From contig SEAD01000014.1 in NCBI GenBank assembly GCA_004173355.1, positions 1-59,043 of the forward strand: 59,043 nt of DNA, written 5' to 3'. The notes beneath the pieces are model-generated. The model was not told where the DNA came from. It saw only the letters and a program-made list of their open reading frames with translations, and searched no databases. Position 1 is the stretch's first letter; every line of letters starts with the position of its first letter. Of this stretch, positions 43,808-53,888 are shown piece after piece. Source of the stretch: Chitinophagaceae bacterium (GTDB lineage Bacteria > Bacteroidota > Bacteroidia > Chitinophagales > Chitinophagaceae). A program made the position numbers and the translations under genes.

Positions 43808-43973
43808 GATGCTTTTTTGTAGTTGAATGAAGGGGAATCCTGACCTGAAGATAGATAACAAAAGCACAAAATCCGCCCCGATTCACCAACTGTCGCCCGT
43901 ATCCTGCAACTCGTCGGAAATCATTACCCGCCAGCAGGTTTATGCCACAGATTTGTGTCCTAAACCAACCGTA

Positions 43974-46115
43974 ATGAAACAGCTGGCAATTTTACTTCTG
44001 TTGATACTGACCATCTGCACCGCCCGGGCCCAGACCCGCGTCAGCGGGCACATACAGGCCAATGGCCATGCACTTCCAGGCGCCAACATTATCCTTGCAG
44101 GCACCTACGATGGCAGCTCGACTGACAGTACCGGCCATTTCAGTTTCACCAGTACCGAATCGGGCACCTTCCGGCTGGTCTTCAGCTCACTGGGATTTTC
44201 CACCGACAGTGTGCAGGTGCAACTCAACGGGCAGCCACTTACCCTCACACTGAAAATGAAGGAATCCATTATTGAACTGAATACCGTGACCATCAATGCC
44301 GGCACATTCGAGACCGGGGACAACCGCAAAGGTGCGGTGCTCAGTTCACTGGATGTGGCGACCACCGCGGGTGCGGTGGCCGATGTGGTGGCAGCATTAC
44401 AGACCCTGCCTGGAACAGCGCAGGCATTCGGGGAGAATGGCCTTTTTGTACGGGGTGGCACCGGTACCGAAACACAGTCATACTTTGATGGCATGCTGGT
44501 AAAAAGTGCGTTTGGCAGCCAGTTGCCGGATCTCGCGGGTCGGAGCCGGTTCTCTCCCTTCCTCTTCAAAGGCACCAGTTTTTCCACCGGTGGATATTCC
44601 GCTCAGTACGGACAGGCACTTTCCTCGGCCCTGCTGATGGAATCGAAGGATCTGCCTGAAAAAACGTCCAGTGAATTTTCGCTTCTCAGCGTGGGAGTGA
44701 GTGCCGCCCACACAGAAAGATGGAAACGGAGTTCACTGGTTGTCGGTGGCAACTATTACAACCTTGCACCGAGCAATGCCATCACACCGCAGAACATTGA
44801 ATGGAACCGTTCGCCGGTTGATATCCAGGGATCTGCACAATACAAACTCCAGGTCGGCGAACGGGGTATACTGAAGCTTTACTCACAGTTCAACCGTACG
44901 CGGGCAGACCTGCGCACGGGTTTCGGGGAAGACCAGCACGATGCCGACATCATCAACAAAAACAATAACTACTACCTCAACGCTACCTACAGGGACGAAA
45001 CACCCAATGGCTGGAAAATCCAGGGAGGCATCAGCGCCTATGTAAATGATGAACGCGGGAAAGTGGACAATGACCGCTACCGTCTCGATAATGACCATTT
45101 CATGGCACGATTGGTAATGTCACATTCCATACGGGGCCGGAACATTTTCCGCACAGGGGCAGAAACCTCGTACAATAGCCACGGCGAAAACTGGAATGAA
45201 CTCAGCCGGTCATTTGGTAACCGGATGCAGGCAGGATTTGCCGAGACCGAATGGTACCTGGGTAACCTTTTCGTAACCCGGGTGGGAATCCGCGGTGAAT
45301 ACAACAGCATTATTGGCGAGGGCAACATCGCACCAAGATTATCCTTTGCGGTAAAGGCAGGCAAACGTGGCCAATTCGCCCTGGCCTATGGTTCATTTTA
45401 CCAGAACCCGGACGACGCCTACCTCGTGCAGGAACGTAACCTCGACTATGAAAAAGCCAGCCACTATATCCTGAACTATGTTTACCAGCAAACCGGTATT
45501 ACTTTCCGGGCGGAGACGTATTACAAAAAATACAACCAGCTCACCAAATATGATTCACCGGATTTCCGCCAGGGATTTGCTGTGATGAACTACAGCAACC
45601 TCAACAACAGGGGTGACGGGTATGCCAAGGGCTTTGACCTTTTTTTCCGGGATAAAAAAACCATTCCCGGCGCTCAGTACTGGATCTCCTACTCCTTCCT
45701 TGATACGAAAAGGGATTTCCGGAATTACCCCGTCAGTGCAGCTCCGCCCTTTGCAGCAAAACACAGCCTGAATATCGTGTACAAACAATACATACCTTTT
45801 CTTAAAACGGAAGTCGGCACCACCTACACATTCAGCAGTGGCCGCACCTATTATAATCCGGTGAACGTTGCATTCCTCGGTGACAAAACCCGGTCGTTCA
45901 ATAACCTCAGCCTGAATATCAGCCACATTACCCGCGTTTTTAATGAATTCGCAGTAGTATATGCCTCTGTCACCAACATCCCCGGCTTCCGGAATGTATA
46001 CGGGTATAATTATTCAGCCGACGGATTAAGCCGTACTCCGATCCGGCCTTCGGCAAACCGCAACTTCTTTATAGGCTTACTTGTGACTATCGGGGACAAC
46101 ACATTCAACCATTAA
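43974..46115 (+). CDS. TonB-dependent outer-membrane receptor
   Basis: A 713-residue receptor with a signal peptide (…TICTARAQ), a CarboxypepD_reg-like domain (about 23-105: VSGHIQANGHALPGANIILAGTYDGSSTDSTGHFSF), a plug domain with FVRGGTGTETQSYFDGMLV and FSTGGYSAQYGQALSSALLM, and a long beta-barrel that ends in NRNFFIGLLVTIGDNTFNH. There is no SusD partner. It is first in an operon with a TPR protein and a LytS/LytTR pair, 20 nt to the next gene. Substrate unknown. Upstream in-frame codons to 43827 lack a signal sequence, so ATG 43974 is the start. Confidence 0.92.
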   Translation: MKQLAILLLLILTICTARAQTRVSGHIQANGHALPGANIILAGTYDGSSTDSTGHFSFTSTESGTFRLVFSSLGFSTDSVQVQLNGQPLTLTLKMKESIIELNTVTINAGTFETGDNRKGAVLSSLDVATTAGAVADVVAALQTLPGTAQAFGENGLFVRGGTGTETQSYFDGMLVKSAFGSQLPDLAGRSRFSPFLFKGTSFSTGGYSAQYGQALSSALLMESKDLPEKTSSEFSLLSVGVSAAHTERWKRSSLVVGGNYYNLAPSNAITPQNIEWNRSPVDIQGSAQYKLQVGERGILKLYSQFNRTRADLRTGFGEDQHDADIINKNNNYYLNATYRDETPNGWKIQGGISAYVNDERGKVDNDRYRLDNDHFMARLVMSHSIRGRNIFRTGAETSYNSHGENWNELSRSFGNRMQAGFAETEWYLGNLFVTRVGIRGEYNSIIGEGNIAPRLSFAVKAGKRGQFALAYGSFYQNPDDAYLVQERNLDYEKASHYILNYVYQQTGITFRAETYYKKYNQLTKYDSPDFRQGFAVMNYSNLNNRGDGYAKGFDLFFRDKKTIPGAQYWISYSFLDTKRDFRNYPVSAAPPFAAKHSLNIVYKQYIPFLKTEVGTTYTFSSGRTYYNPVNVAFLGDKTRSFNNLSLNISHITRVFNEFAVVYASVTNIPGFRNVYGYNYSADGLSRTPIRPSANRNFFIGLLVTIGDNTFNH

Positions 46116-46135
46116 TTCATCAACAAACAACGACA

Positions 46136-46771
46136 ATGAAAAAGACAATCATCAGCATCGCTTTCAGCCTTATATTCCTGTCTGTTTTTTCACAGGACAA
46201 ATACACCGCCGCCATTCATAAAGGTATCGGTCTCATGGACAGTGCTTCAACGCCCGCCAGATACCTGGAAACGGCCAATTATTTCGAACGTATCGCCAAC
46301 GCAGAACAATCGCAGTGGCTGGCCCAGTATTATACCGGACTTGCCCTTATTTTTGTCGCATACGATGAATCAAAAGATGCCGATACCCGCGACCTCACAT
46401 ATGATAAAGCCATGGCATTTGCGGAGAAGGCCGGCAAACTCAAACCAGACAACAGCGACGTAACGGCATTAAAGGGTTATATCACCTTTATGAAAATGGC
46501 GGTCTCGCCGCAGGCACGCGCCATGTCGATGATCCCTGCTTCAAATGCACTGATCGAAAAAGCAATCGCACTCGATCCGGAAAATCCACGTGCCCGTTTG
46601 CTCAAGGGGCAGAACCTGTTCTACACACCGGAAGCCTTTGGTGGCGGCAAGTCAAAGGCGGCAGAAGTACTGAAGATTGCGGAAGAAAAGTTTGCCGCAC
46701 AAAAACCCGCAGGCATCGAACCTGCCTGGGGCGAACGCCGCTGCAAAAGCCTTCTGGCACAATCGAAATAA
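46136..46771 (+). CDS. Secreted TPR-like protein of the receptor operon
   Basis: A 211-residue protein with a signal peptide (MKKTIISIAFSLIFLSVFSQ) and alpha-helical repeats of TPR type (SQWLAQYYTGLALIFVAY, YDKAMAFAEKAGKLKPDNSD, SNALIEKAIALDPENPRARLLKGQN). It would act in the periplasm. Located between the TonB receptor (20 nt) and the sensor kinase (20 nt). A partner-binding role is plausible but inferred. Confidence 0.75.
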   Translation: MKKTIISIAFSLIFLSVFSQDKYTAAIHKGIGLMDSASTPARYLETANYFERIANAEQSQWLAQYYTGLALIFVAYDESKDADTRDLTYDKAMAFAEKAGKLKPDNSDVTALKGYITFMKMAVSPQARAMSMIPASNALIEKAIALDPENPRARLLKGQNLFYTPEAFGGGKSKAAEVLKIAEEKFAAQKPAGIEPAWGERRCKSLLAQSK

Positions 46772-46791
46772 CCATTTAACACGTAAGGGCG

Positions 46792-47907
46792 ATGGACCGG
46801 CAATTATTGATACATTTATTGAATGAACAAAAAACAACTGTCGTGAACCGGAGTATTATTTCAATGGAGGGCAGCAGCTTGCTTCGGGTGAATATCCGTT
46901 TCGCCCTCGTGTCACTTGCTGTGGGCGCCGTGATCAATATTTTTTACTTCGTCTTCGCACCAGCCAGACTGGATGAACGGCAGTTCCTGTGCACTTTTAT
47001 ATTCAGCCTGTTCATCACCCTTTCCATTGCCAATGCCGTCGCCCTGTTCCAGTCTTCAAGGTTTGCAGCAAGTTCAAAATTCTGGGTCTTCGTGGGGGGA
47101 TATTATGTCTTCAATATCGTGGGGATGCTGATCGGCACAGAGCTGGCGTTCGTCGTACTGAACCTTTTCCTCCGCTCTTCGTTTGACCTGCGCCTTCACC
47201 CCGACGAGTACACACACAATTTTGCGATAGTGATGGTCGTAGGCACGCTGGTCCTGCTGTATTATTTCCAGAAAGCAGACAAACTTGCCGCACTGAAAAC
47301 CAAGGAGAATGAACTGATCCGGCTCGAACAACTCCAGAGCGATGCGCGGCTGCAGGCACTGCAGTCAAAGATCAACCCGCATTTCCTGTACAATTCACTC
47401 AACTCAATTGCCAGCCTGATCCATGAAAATCCCGACCAGGCCGAAGAAATGACCATCCGCCTGTCAAAACTTTTCCGCTACAGCATCGGCAGCAGCCAGG
47501 ATAACCTGCATTCGCTGGAACAGGAACTGGAAATCCTGAAGACCTATATCGATATCGAGCAGGTACGTTTTGGCGACCGCATGAAAATATATGTTCATGC
47601 AGGACCGGGGCTGGAAAAAGCCAGGATCCCCCGTTTCCTCGTGCAGCCCCTGGTGGAAAATGCAATCAAACATGGACTCCGCAATGTAGCCGGCAACGCC
47701 GAAATACATGTGCGTGTTGAGAAACGGGACAACCGCCTGGTGGTGGCAGTTTATGATAACGGCGGTCCGTTCCCTGAACAGATGGAGATGGGCTACGGGA
47801 TCCAGAGCACGTATGATAAACTGCGACTGCTCTACAAAAACGAATATGACCTTCAACTGGTCAACCAGCCAAAACATATACTGATCTCAATCCCCTTTGA
47901 TGTATGA
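46792..47907 (+). CDS. LytS-like sensor histidine kinase (unit B)
   Basis: A 371-residue kinase with four membrane segments in the first 165 residues, a coiled segment, the motif LQALQSKINPHFLYNSLNSIASLI with His197, and an HATPase domain (LVENAIKHGLRNVAGN; MGYGIQSTYDKLRLLY). It overlaps the downstream regulator by 4 nt (ATGA). The ATG at 46792 gives a short N-terminal extension; a Met at residue 25 could also be the start. Confidence 0.93.
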   Translation: MDRQLLIHLLNEQKTTVVNRSIISMEGSSLLRVNIRFALVSLAVGAVINIFYFVFAPARLDERQFLCTFIFSLFITLSIANAVALFQSSRFAASSKFWVFVGGYYVFNIVGMLIGTELAFVVLNLFLRSSFDLRLHPDEYTHNFAIVMVVGTLVLLYYFQKADKLAALKTKENELIRLEQLQSDARLQALQSKINPHFLYNSLNSIASLIHENPDQAEEMTIRLSKLFRYSIGSSQDNLHSLEQELEILKTYIDIEQVRFGDRMKIYVHAGPGLEKARIPRFLVQPLVENAIKHGLRNVAGNAEIHVRVEKRDNRLVVAVYDNGGPFPEQMEMGYGIQSTYDKLRLLYKNEYDLQLVNQPKHILISIPFDV

Positions 47908-48653
47908 ATACATGGAACACCATCATCGTGGACGATGAACAGCTGGCACGCCAGCGATTGAAGCGACTGCTTTCCGTTTTTCCCCGTATACAGGTTATCG
48001 GTGAAGCAGAGAATGGCGCTGCCGGACTGGAACTCATCCGGCAACTGGCACCGTCACTGGTTTTCCTCGATATCGACATGCCGCTGATGAATGGCTTTGA
48101 ATTGCTGGCCGAACTTGATGCTCAGCCGAGGATCGTATTTACCACCGCTTTTGATGAATATGCGATCCAGGCATTTGAACAGAATTCGATCGACTATCTC
48201 CTGAAACCAATCGAAAAGGAACGGCTGGAAAAAACCATCATGAAACTGGCAACGCTTACCCCGGGCAGCCCTGATCCCCTCACGAAAGAAGTGCTCAGGG
48301 AAGTGCAGCGTAAACCCGAAACCAAAACGCTCACAGTAAAAACCGGTGACCGGATCTTCCTGCTGAAGATAAGCGACATTGTAATGGCACTGGCAGATGA
48401 GAAATACGTATTCATTTATACCAGTGATGGAAAAAAATACCTGACTGATTATACGATTGCCCTGTTGGAGGAAAAACTACCCCCGGACTTTGTACGCATT
48501 CACCGGTCGGCAATCATCAACAGCGAACAGGTATTAGAAATCAGGAAGGGCTTTAATGGCGTTTTTAATTTCATTATGAATGGCCATTCACCGGCCCCCG
48601 TAAGCTCCAGCCGCTCCTATGCGGATACACTTAAGGTACGTTTTGACCTGTAA
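47904..48653 (+). CDS. LytTR response regulator (unit B)
   Basis: A 249-residue regulator with receiver domain (acidic pair Asp10-Asp11; phosphoacceptor Asp56 in VFLDIDMPLMNGFELL; Lys in YLLKPIEKERLE) and C-terminal LytTR domain (LKISDIVMALADEKYVFIYTSDGKKYL; FVRIHRSAIINSEQV). It is translationally coupled to the kinase and ends the TonB receptor-TPR-LytS-LytTR operon. Confidence 0.94.
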   Translation: MNTWNTIIVDDEQLARQRLKRLLSVFPRIQVIGEAENGAAGLELIRQLAPSLVFLDIDMPLMNGFELLAELDAQPRIVFTTAFDEYAIQAFEQNSIDYLLKPIEKERLEKTIMKLATLTPGSPDPLTKEVLREVQRKPETKTLTVKTGDRIFLLKISDIVMALADEKYVFIYTSDGKKYLTDYTIALLEEKLPPDFVRIHRSAIINSEQVLEIRKGFNGVFNFIMNGHSPAPVSSSRSYADTLKVRFDL

Positions 48654-48761
48654 GAGACAGCTGTGATTCAGCACGCTACGCATTAAAATGGGATTAGAAT
48701 CCCCTCACAGAACATCCCGTGGTTGCTGATTTGCGTAAGTAAGGCAAACAAACATAGAATC

Positions 48762-50276
48762 ATGTACTTGAAGACAATTGCCTCCTGCCGCGGCGCGCTT
48801 GCTATCGCCGCCATCAGCCTGTTTACGCTCAGTTCCTGTGATAAAAATGATGATGACCGTAATAATCGTCCGGATAAATTTTTCATCGGCCTTACCGATG
48901 ACGGGAAATTGAATCTTTATAATGCAAACAGGGCAGAGACAGCCGAAAGCAGTGTAACAATCAGCGGCCTGCAGTCAGGCGAAAAAATCCTCAGCATCGA
49001 TTTCCGTCCCGCGACCGGACAGCTGTTTGGCCTCGGCAGCAGCAGCCGTTTATACACGATCAATTATGGTACAGGTGCGGCGACAATCGTAGGCGCCGGA
49101 CCATTTACCCCCGCCATCGCAGGTGATATTGCAAATATCGATTTCAATCCAACGGTTGACCGGATCCGCCTCGTCAGCAACAGCGGACAAAACCTCCGCC
49201 TGCATCCGGAAACTGGTGTAGTGGCATTCACCGATGGTGCAATCAACGGCGGTTCGTCACCGGTGATCACTTCGATTGCATACACCGATAGCAAAGCTGG
49301 TGCAGCCACCACTACCCTGTTTGATATCGATATGAGTACAAAAAAACTGTACAGGCAGGACCCGCCAAATAACGGTACGCTGGTGGAAATAGGAAACCTG
49401 AATGTCAACTTTACCGGTAAGGGCGGCTTTGATATTTCACCGGAAAATGATATTGCACTGGCAAGTTTTACAGTCGACAGCAAATCTGAATTATATACTA
49501 TCAACCTTACTACCGGCGCAGCATCAAAAGTATCCGGCATTTCAGCAACGCTGGTAGATCTCGCGATCCCTTCTGATCCTGTAGCGTTCACGGTTGATGA
49601 GTCAAATAACCTGCAGGTCTTTAACCCGGCTAACAGTGCAGCACCCGTAGCAAAAGCAATTATGGGTCTGGCTGGCGGTGAAAACATTGTGGGCATCGAT
49701 TTCCGTCCAGCGAATGGGCAGTTATACGCACTTGGCAGCAGCAGCCGCATTTATACAATCAATACGGCAACCGGTGCGGCAACAGCCGTGGGCAGCGCAG
49801 GCCAGTTCACACTCAGCGGCACCTCATTCGGCTTCGACTTCAATCCGACGGTGGACCGTATCCGGATCGTGAGCAATACCGGGCAGAATATCCGCGTCAA
49901 CCCTAACGACGGAACCATGAGCGGCAATGATGCAGCACTCAATCCGGGCACCCCTTCTGTTACCGGTTCTGCATATACCAACAACAAAGCAGGTGTTACC
50001 ACTACAGTGCTGTTTGGCATTGATAACAGCACCGGTAAATTGTACCGCCAGGACCCGCCAAATAATGGCACGCTGGTAGAGATCGGCAGTCTTGGTGTAA
50101 CCATTGAAGCAGGCAACGGTTTTGATATCGGTGGCAACAGCGATAATGCGTATGCTATCCTCAGCACCGGCGGAACCACCCGTTTTTATTCGGTTAACCT
50201 CAACACTGGTGCAGCAGCACCCGGCAGGGATTTCCCGAATAAAGTGCGCGGTTTCGCACTCGGACTTGGTTTCTGA
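48762..50276 (+). CDS. DUF4394-family lipoprotein with duplicated domain
   Basis: A 504-residue lipoprotein (FTLSSC, Cys26) built of two copies of a DUF4394-like beta-propeller domain of about 231 residues each, offset by 693 bp. Repeated segments include IDFRPATGQLFGLGSSSRLYTIN and IDFRPANGQLYALGSSSRIYTIN, FNPTVDRIRLVSNSGQNLRLHPETG with its second copy, and the identical LYRQDPPNNGTLVEIG. Function is unknown, expected on the cell surface or periplasm. It has a strong terminator 45 nt after the stop. Confidence 0.85.
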   Translation: MYLKTIASCRGALAIAAISLFTLSSCDKNDDDRNNRPDKFFIGLTDDGKLNLYNANRAETAESSVTISGLQSGEKILSIDFRPATGQLFGLGSSSRLYTINYGTGAATIVGAGPFTPAIAGDIANIDFNPTVDRIRLVSNSGQNLRLHPETGVVAFTDGAINGGSSPVITSIAYTDSKAGAATTTLFDIDMSTKKLYRQDPPNNGTLVEIGNLNVNFTGKGGFDISPENDIALASFTVDSKSELYTINLTTGAASKVSGISATLVDLAIPSDPVAFTVDESNNLQVFNPANSAAPVAKAIMGLAGGENIVGIDFRPANGQLYALGSSSRIYTINTATGAATAVGSAGQFTLSGTSFGFDFNPTVDRIRIVSNTGQNIRVNPNDGTMSGNDAALNPGTPSVTGSAYTNNKAGVTTTVLFGIDNSTGKLYRQDPPNNGTLVEIGSLGVTIEAGNGFDIGGNSDNAYAILSTGGTTRFYSVNLNTGAAAPGRDFPNKVRGFALGLGF

Positions 50277-50320
50277 TAACTACGCCCTCAACAATTTCCT
50301 TTTAAACGGGGAATTTATAC

Positions 50321-50356
50321 AACGATGCCGCACAACTGTGCGGCATCGTTTTTTTA
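50321..50356 (+). terminator. Strong intrinsic terminator of the DUF4394 gene
   Basis: A perfect 13-bp stem (AACGATGCCGCAC with GTGCGGCATCGTT), loop AACT, then a run of T. Confidence 0.95.
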
Positions 50357-50473
50357 AACAGGTATCGGAGGTACAGGCAAGCATTTGCCGCAGTACCATC
50401 AGGAATGTGATTATTACAATGCAATGCACCACGCAGGAAATGCTCCGCGGATCCAGGATCCTGGAACATTGAT

Positions 50474-51250
50474 TTACTGTTTCTTCAGCTCAATCCATAC
50501 TGGCGCATGATCGCTGGTTTTCTCCCAGCCGCGCACTTCCTTATCCACCCCGCATTTTTTCAATCGTGTTGCAAGCTGCGGGCTCAGCAGGAAATGGTCG
50601 ATCCGCAGACCCGCATTGCGGCCGTAGGCATTGCGAAAATAATCCCAGAATGTATAAATCACTTCATCCGGATGTAAGGTGCGGACGGCGTCTGTCCATC
50701 CCTGCCCCACCAGTGTACTGAATGCCTTGCGCACCTCCACCCTGAACAGTGCATCATCCACCCAGCGTTCGGGTTTATATACATCGAGCTCGGTGGGCAT
50801 TACATTGAAGTCGCCGATCAGGGCCACGGGCACCTCCTCTTTCAGCAATTTGCGGGCATGCGACTGAAGCCGTTTGAACCAGGCGAGTTTGTATTCGAAC
50901 TTCGGACCGGGATATGGATTCCCGTTGGGAAGGTAGATACAGGCGATCACCATTTTCCCGACCACTGCTTCGATGTACCGGCTATGCAGGTCGTCCGGAT
51001 CACCCGGCAGTTCATGCCGCACTTCTTCCGGTTTCCCCACGCGGGACAGGATGGCCACCCCATTCCAGCTTTTCTGTCCATGCCAGATCGCCTCATAGCC
51101 TGCATCATTGATGGCCTGCAGCGGGAATTTTTCCTGGGGCGCCTTCAGTTCCTGCAGGCACACGATATCGGGTTTTGCTTCCCCGAGCCATTTCAGCAAA
51201 ACGGGCAGCCGGCCATTTACCCCATTGACATTGTATGTTGCAATCTTCAT
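50474..51250 (-). CDS. xth: Exodeoxyribonuclease III
   Basis: AP endonuclease/3' exonuclease in base-excision repair, 258 residues. Signature elements: MKIATYNVNGVNGRLPVLLKWLGEAKPDIVCLQELK with catalytic Glu at 34, RVDHF-like AGLRIDHFLLSPQL, GDFNVMPTELDVY and SDHAPVWIEL. It is downstream of, and overlaps by 4 nt, the acyltransferase gene, so it is probably cotranscribed. Confidence 0.96.
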   Translation of the reverse strand: MKIATYNVNGVNGRLPVLLKWLGEAKPDIVCLQELKAPQEKFPLQAINDAGYEAIWHGQKSWNGVAILSRVGKPEEVRHELPGDPDDLHSRYIEAVVGKMVIACIYLPNGNPYPGPKFEYKLAWFKRLQSHARKLLKEEVPVALIGDFNVMPTELDVYKPERWVDDALFRVEVRKAFSTLVGQGWTDAVRTLHPDEVIYTFWDYFRNAYGRNAGLRIDHFLLSPQLATRLKKCGVDKEVRGWEKTSDHAPVWIELKKQ

Positions 51251-52383
51251 AAAGGAACTGTTTGCGTTTTACCCTGCACATTTCCCGCCAGAACCCGGGA
51301 CCGCCACCGGAGGATTGGCTTTTCCACCAGCAGGTGCATCAGTAGTGCAACCAGAATACAAACAAACATGCAGACCAGGAAGGCAGTATTCCCTTTGACA
51401 TCGATCCCCGTTTTTTCCAGCAACAGCTGCACCACATGGATCACGATCTTATGGCTGAGGTAAATGGAATAGGATAAAGTGGCCAGCCAGGAAGTCAGGA
51501 ATGAACCGGATTTGTACATAAAATTCCGGGGGCTGACCGAAGCCGCCACGATTAAACCAAATCCAATACTTACAACGGGAAATACAAAGACCGTAGACAG
51601 CCACACGTATTGATCCGACAGGAAAACGGCGGCGATGGCAAGCACCAGCAATCCGGCCAGCAAGAGCAGCCAGTGCCGGCGCTCGAGGGCTGCACGCCAG
51701 CGCTGGCAGTAATGGAAAACCGCGGCGATACTTATCCCTGCCAGCAGGCCATCCAGCCGGTTGTAGGTTGGGTAATACAAAAACTCATACCAGTTCAGCA
51801 CTGCGCGCGTGCCATCGGGTTCGGCCGCTACAAAATGATCGAAGCCATACCACCGGAGCGCCAAACCGCCGAGAAATAACACCGGCAACAGGATCCAGGC
51901 GCGTCGCAACCAGTCGACACGAATAAACAATAATAAGGTCAGTGGAAGCAGCAGGTAAAACTGTTCTTCCACACAGAGCGACCATGCATGCGAAAAGGTG
52001 CCGTGTCTGCTGAGGTCCAGTCCGAAGTTCTGCGTAAAACTGAGGTATCTCCAGAATGGGGCAAGTGCTTCCCGTTCGTGGGAACCGGGCACAAGGAAAT
52101 AAACTCCCAGCACCAGCAGGTAGGGCGGCAGGATGCGGAACACCCGTTTGATAAAAAAGGTACGGCCCGAAAAACTGCCCGATTGTCCGATTTCGCGGAA
52201 GAGCTGGGAGGATATAAGGTAACCACTCAGGACAAAAAACAGGTCAACGCCTGTCCAACCGTAAACACCGACCGTGTCAATCCAGTCCGGGTGGTAAAAC
52301 ATCCGGTAATGGAAGAGCAGTACAAGGATTATAGCAATGGCCCGGAGATGATCCAGGCCATTTAATTTATACGATTGCTGCAC
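51247..52383 (-). CDS. Membrane acyltransferase family 3 protein (OafA/YrhL-like)
   Basis: A 378-residue protein with about ten membrane segments from a GTG start. GLDHLRAIAIILVLLFHYR carries the conserved His12 of the family, DLFFVLSGYLISSQLFRE and SLCVEEQFYLLLPLTLL follow. It would acylate extracytoplasmic sugars or lipids; the substrate is unknown. It lies 11 nt after the AIM24 gene and overlaps the exoIII gene by 4 nt. Confidence 0.92.
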   Translation of the reverse strand: MQQSYKLNGLDHLRAIAIILVLLFHYRMFYHPDWIDTVGVYGWTGVDLFFVLSGYLISSQLFREIGQSGSFSGRTFFIKRVFRILPPYLLVLGVYFLVPGSHEREALAPFWRYLSFTQNFGLDLSRHGTFSHAWSLCVEEQFYLLLPLTLLLFIRVDWLRRAWILLPVLFLGGLALRWYGFDHFVAAEPDGTRAVLNWYEFLYYPTYNRLDGLLAGISIAAVFHYCQRWRAALERRHWLLLLAGLLVLAIAAVFLSDQYVWLSTVFVFPVVSIGFGLIVAASVSPRNFMYKSGSFLTSWLATLSYSIYLSHKIVIHVVQLLLEKTGIDVKGNTAFLVCMFVCILVALLMHLLVEKPILRWRSRVLAGNVQGKTQTVPL

Positions 52384-52394
52384 GTAAATTCAGT

Positions 52395-53198
52395 TTACTC
52401 CCTCCCGTCAAAGATGTTTCCAAGGCCACCGAGTATACTTCCTTCTTCCTTGCGGTTGTAAGTGCCATACTGCATGATCCTTCCGGCCAGCCGGCTGATG
52501 GGTAGCGACTGGAGCCACACACGACCCGGTCCGCGCAGGGTTGCAAAGAACAAACCTTCACCACCAAACAGGACGTTGCGCACCCCACGTACAAATTCAA
52601 TATCAAAGTCAACTGACGGGGTATAGGCCACGAGGCAACCCGTATCCACTTTAAGTACTTCACCCGGGGTGAGTACCCTTTCAATAATATAACCGCCGGC
52701 ATGCAGGAAGGCCATACCATCCCCTTCCAGCTTCTGCATGATGAAACCCTCACCCCCAAAGATGCCCGTCCCAAGTTTCCGTTGGAAATGGATGCCAACG
52801 GCCACTCCTTTTGCGGCGCATAAAAATGCATCTTTCTGTGCGATGATAGTGCCACCGAGTTCGAGCAGGTCAAGCGGCACAATCTTGCCGGTATAGGGTG
52901 AAGCAAAACTCACCTTCTTTTTTCCCTGGGCATTGTTGGTAAATGCGGTCATGAAGAGGCTCTCACCCGTGAGTACCCTTTTTCCCGCACTCACCAGTTT
53001 GCCAAAGAGTCCGGTAGGCTGTTTGGCCGAGCCATCCCCGAAGATGGTCTGCATGCCGATCCCGTCCTCCATCATCATGAAGGCGCCACTCTCCGCAATC
53101 GCGGTCTCCTGCGGATCGAGTTCCACTTCGACGAACTGCAATTCCTCCCCGTATATTTTATAGTCTATTTCATGGTTTGTACGCTGGCTGAAACTCAT
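52395..53198 (-). CDS. AIM24/TIGR00266 family protein
   Basis: A 267-residue soluble protein. Signature: [59 protein letters not shown], and [41 protein letters not shown]. The family is widespread with an AIM24-like fold and no clear biochemical role. First gene of an AIM24-acyltransferase-exoIII run on the minus strand. Confidence 0.92.
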   Translation of the reverse strand: MSFSQRTNHEIDYKIYGEELQFVEVELDPQETAIAESGAFMMMEDGIGMQTIFGDGSAKQPTGLFGKLVSAGKRVLTGESLFMTAFTNNAQGKKKVSFASPYTGKIVPLDLLELGGTIIAQKDAFLCAAKGVAVGIHFQRKLGTGIFGGEGFIMQKLEGDGMAFLHAGGYIIERVLTPGEVLKVDTGCLVAYTPSVDFDIEFVRGVRNVLFGGEGLFFATLRGPGRVWLQSLPISRLAGRIMQYGTYNRKEEGSILGGLGNIFDGRE

Positions 53199-53339
53199 AG
53201 TCTGATTTTTTTATGAAGATAAATAAGTTTTCCGTCAGCCAGATCCCCGTTTAAACGCGATATTAGCCGCATTCACCGAAAAAAAGTTACCGGTGGATTC
53301 CAACCTTTTCACGGGATCCGACTCCTCTTTGTACGAACG

Positions 53340-53888
53340 TTGAAAGCTGAAACCAACATACTAGCCGCTGTAGTCCGTAGGGCAGGGACCAATGACCCCC
53401 ATGCACAGGGAATCCTGTATGAACAGTTCAGCAAAGCCATGTTCAATACCTGTCTCCGGATCACGGCTAACCGTCATGATGCCGAGGACCTGCTGCAGGA
53501 ATCATTCCTGATCGCATTCCGCAGCATCCACCAGCTCCGGTTCGAAAAGAATTTTGGCGGGTGGCTCAAAAAAATCGTGATCAATGAATGCCTTCGCTAC
53601 TGCCGCAAAAAAATCCGGTGGACGGAAATAAATGAAGAAGACCTCGGGCAGTCAGATGTGGACGATAGCAACTGGCTGGAAGGAATACCTGCCGGCCGGA
53701 TCAATGAAGCAATAGCATCGCTGCCGGATGCCTGCCGCACCATTTTTAACTTATATGCCATCGAAGATTATTCGCACCGCGAAATAGCAGAAGCACTGGG
53801 ACTTTCGGAAGGCACTTCAAAAAGCCAGTACCACCGGGCGCGACAACTACTCCGAACCGCAATCATAAAAGCATCAGTCAATGGATGA
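53340..53888 (+). CDS. ECF-type RNA polymerase sigma factor
   Basis: A 182-residue sigma-70 family factor of ECF type: region 2 (RITANRHDAEDLLQESFLIAFRSI) and region 4 (LPDACRTIFNLYAIEDYSHREIAEALGLSEGTSKSQYHRARQLLRTAI). The TTG at 53340 is the best start (KAETNILAAVVRRAGTNDPHAQGILYEQFS follows). The next gene overlaps by 8 nt and looks like its anti-sigma factor. No canonical promoter is seen, as is common where the operon may be self-controlled. Confidence 0.92.
   Translation: MKAETNILAAVVRRAGTNDPHAQGILYEQFSKAMFNTCLRITANRHDAEDLLQESFLIAFRSIHQLRFEKNFGGWLKKIVINECLRYCRKKIRWTEINEEDLGQSDVDDSNWLEGIPAGRINEAIASLPDACRTIFNLYAIEDYSHREIAEALGLSEGTSKSQYHRARQLLRTAIIKASVNG

Noticed and set aside
48690-48703. 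GGGATT-AG-AATCCC hairpin after the unit B LytTR gene
   Set aside because: Short stem, no T run, so not called as a terminator; too small to claim as an operator.
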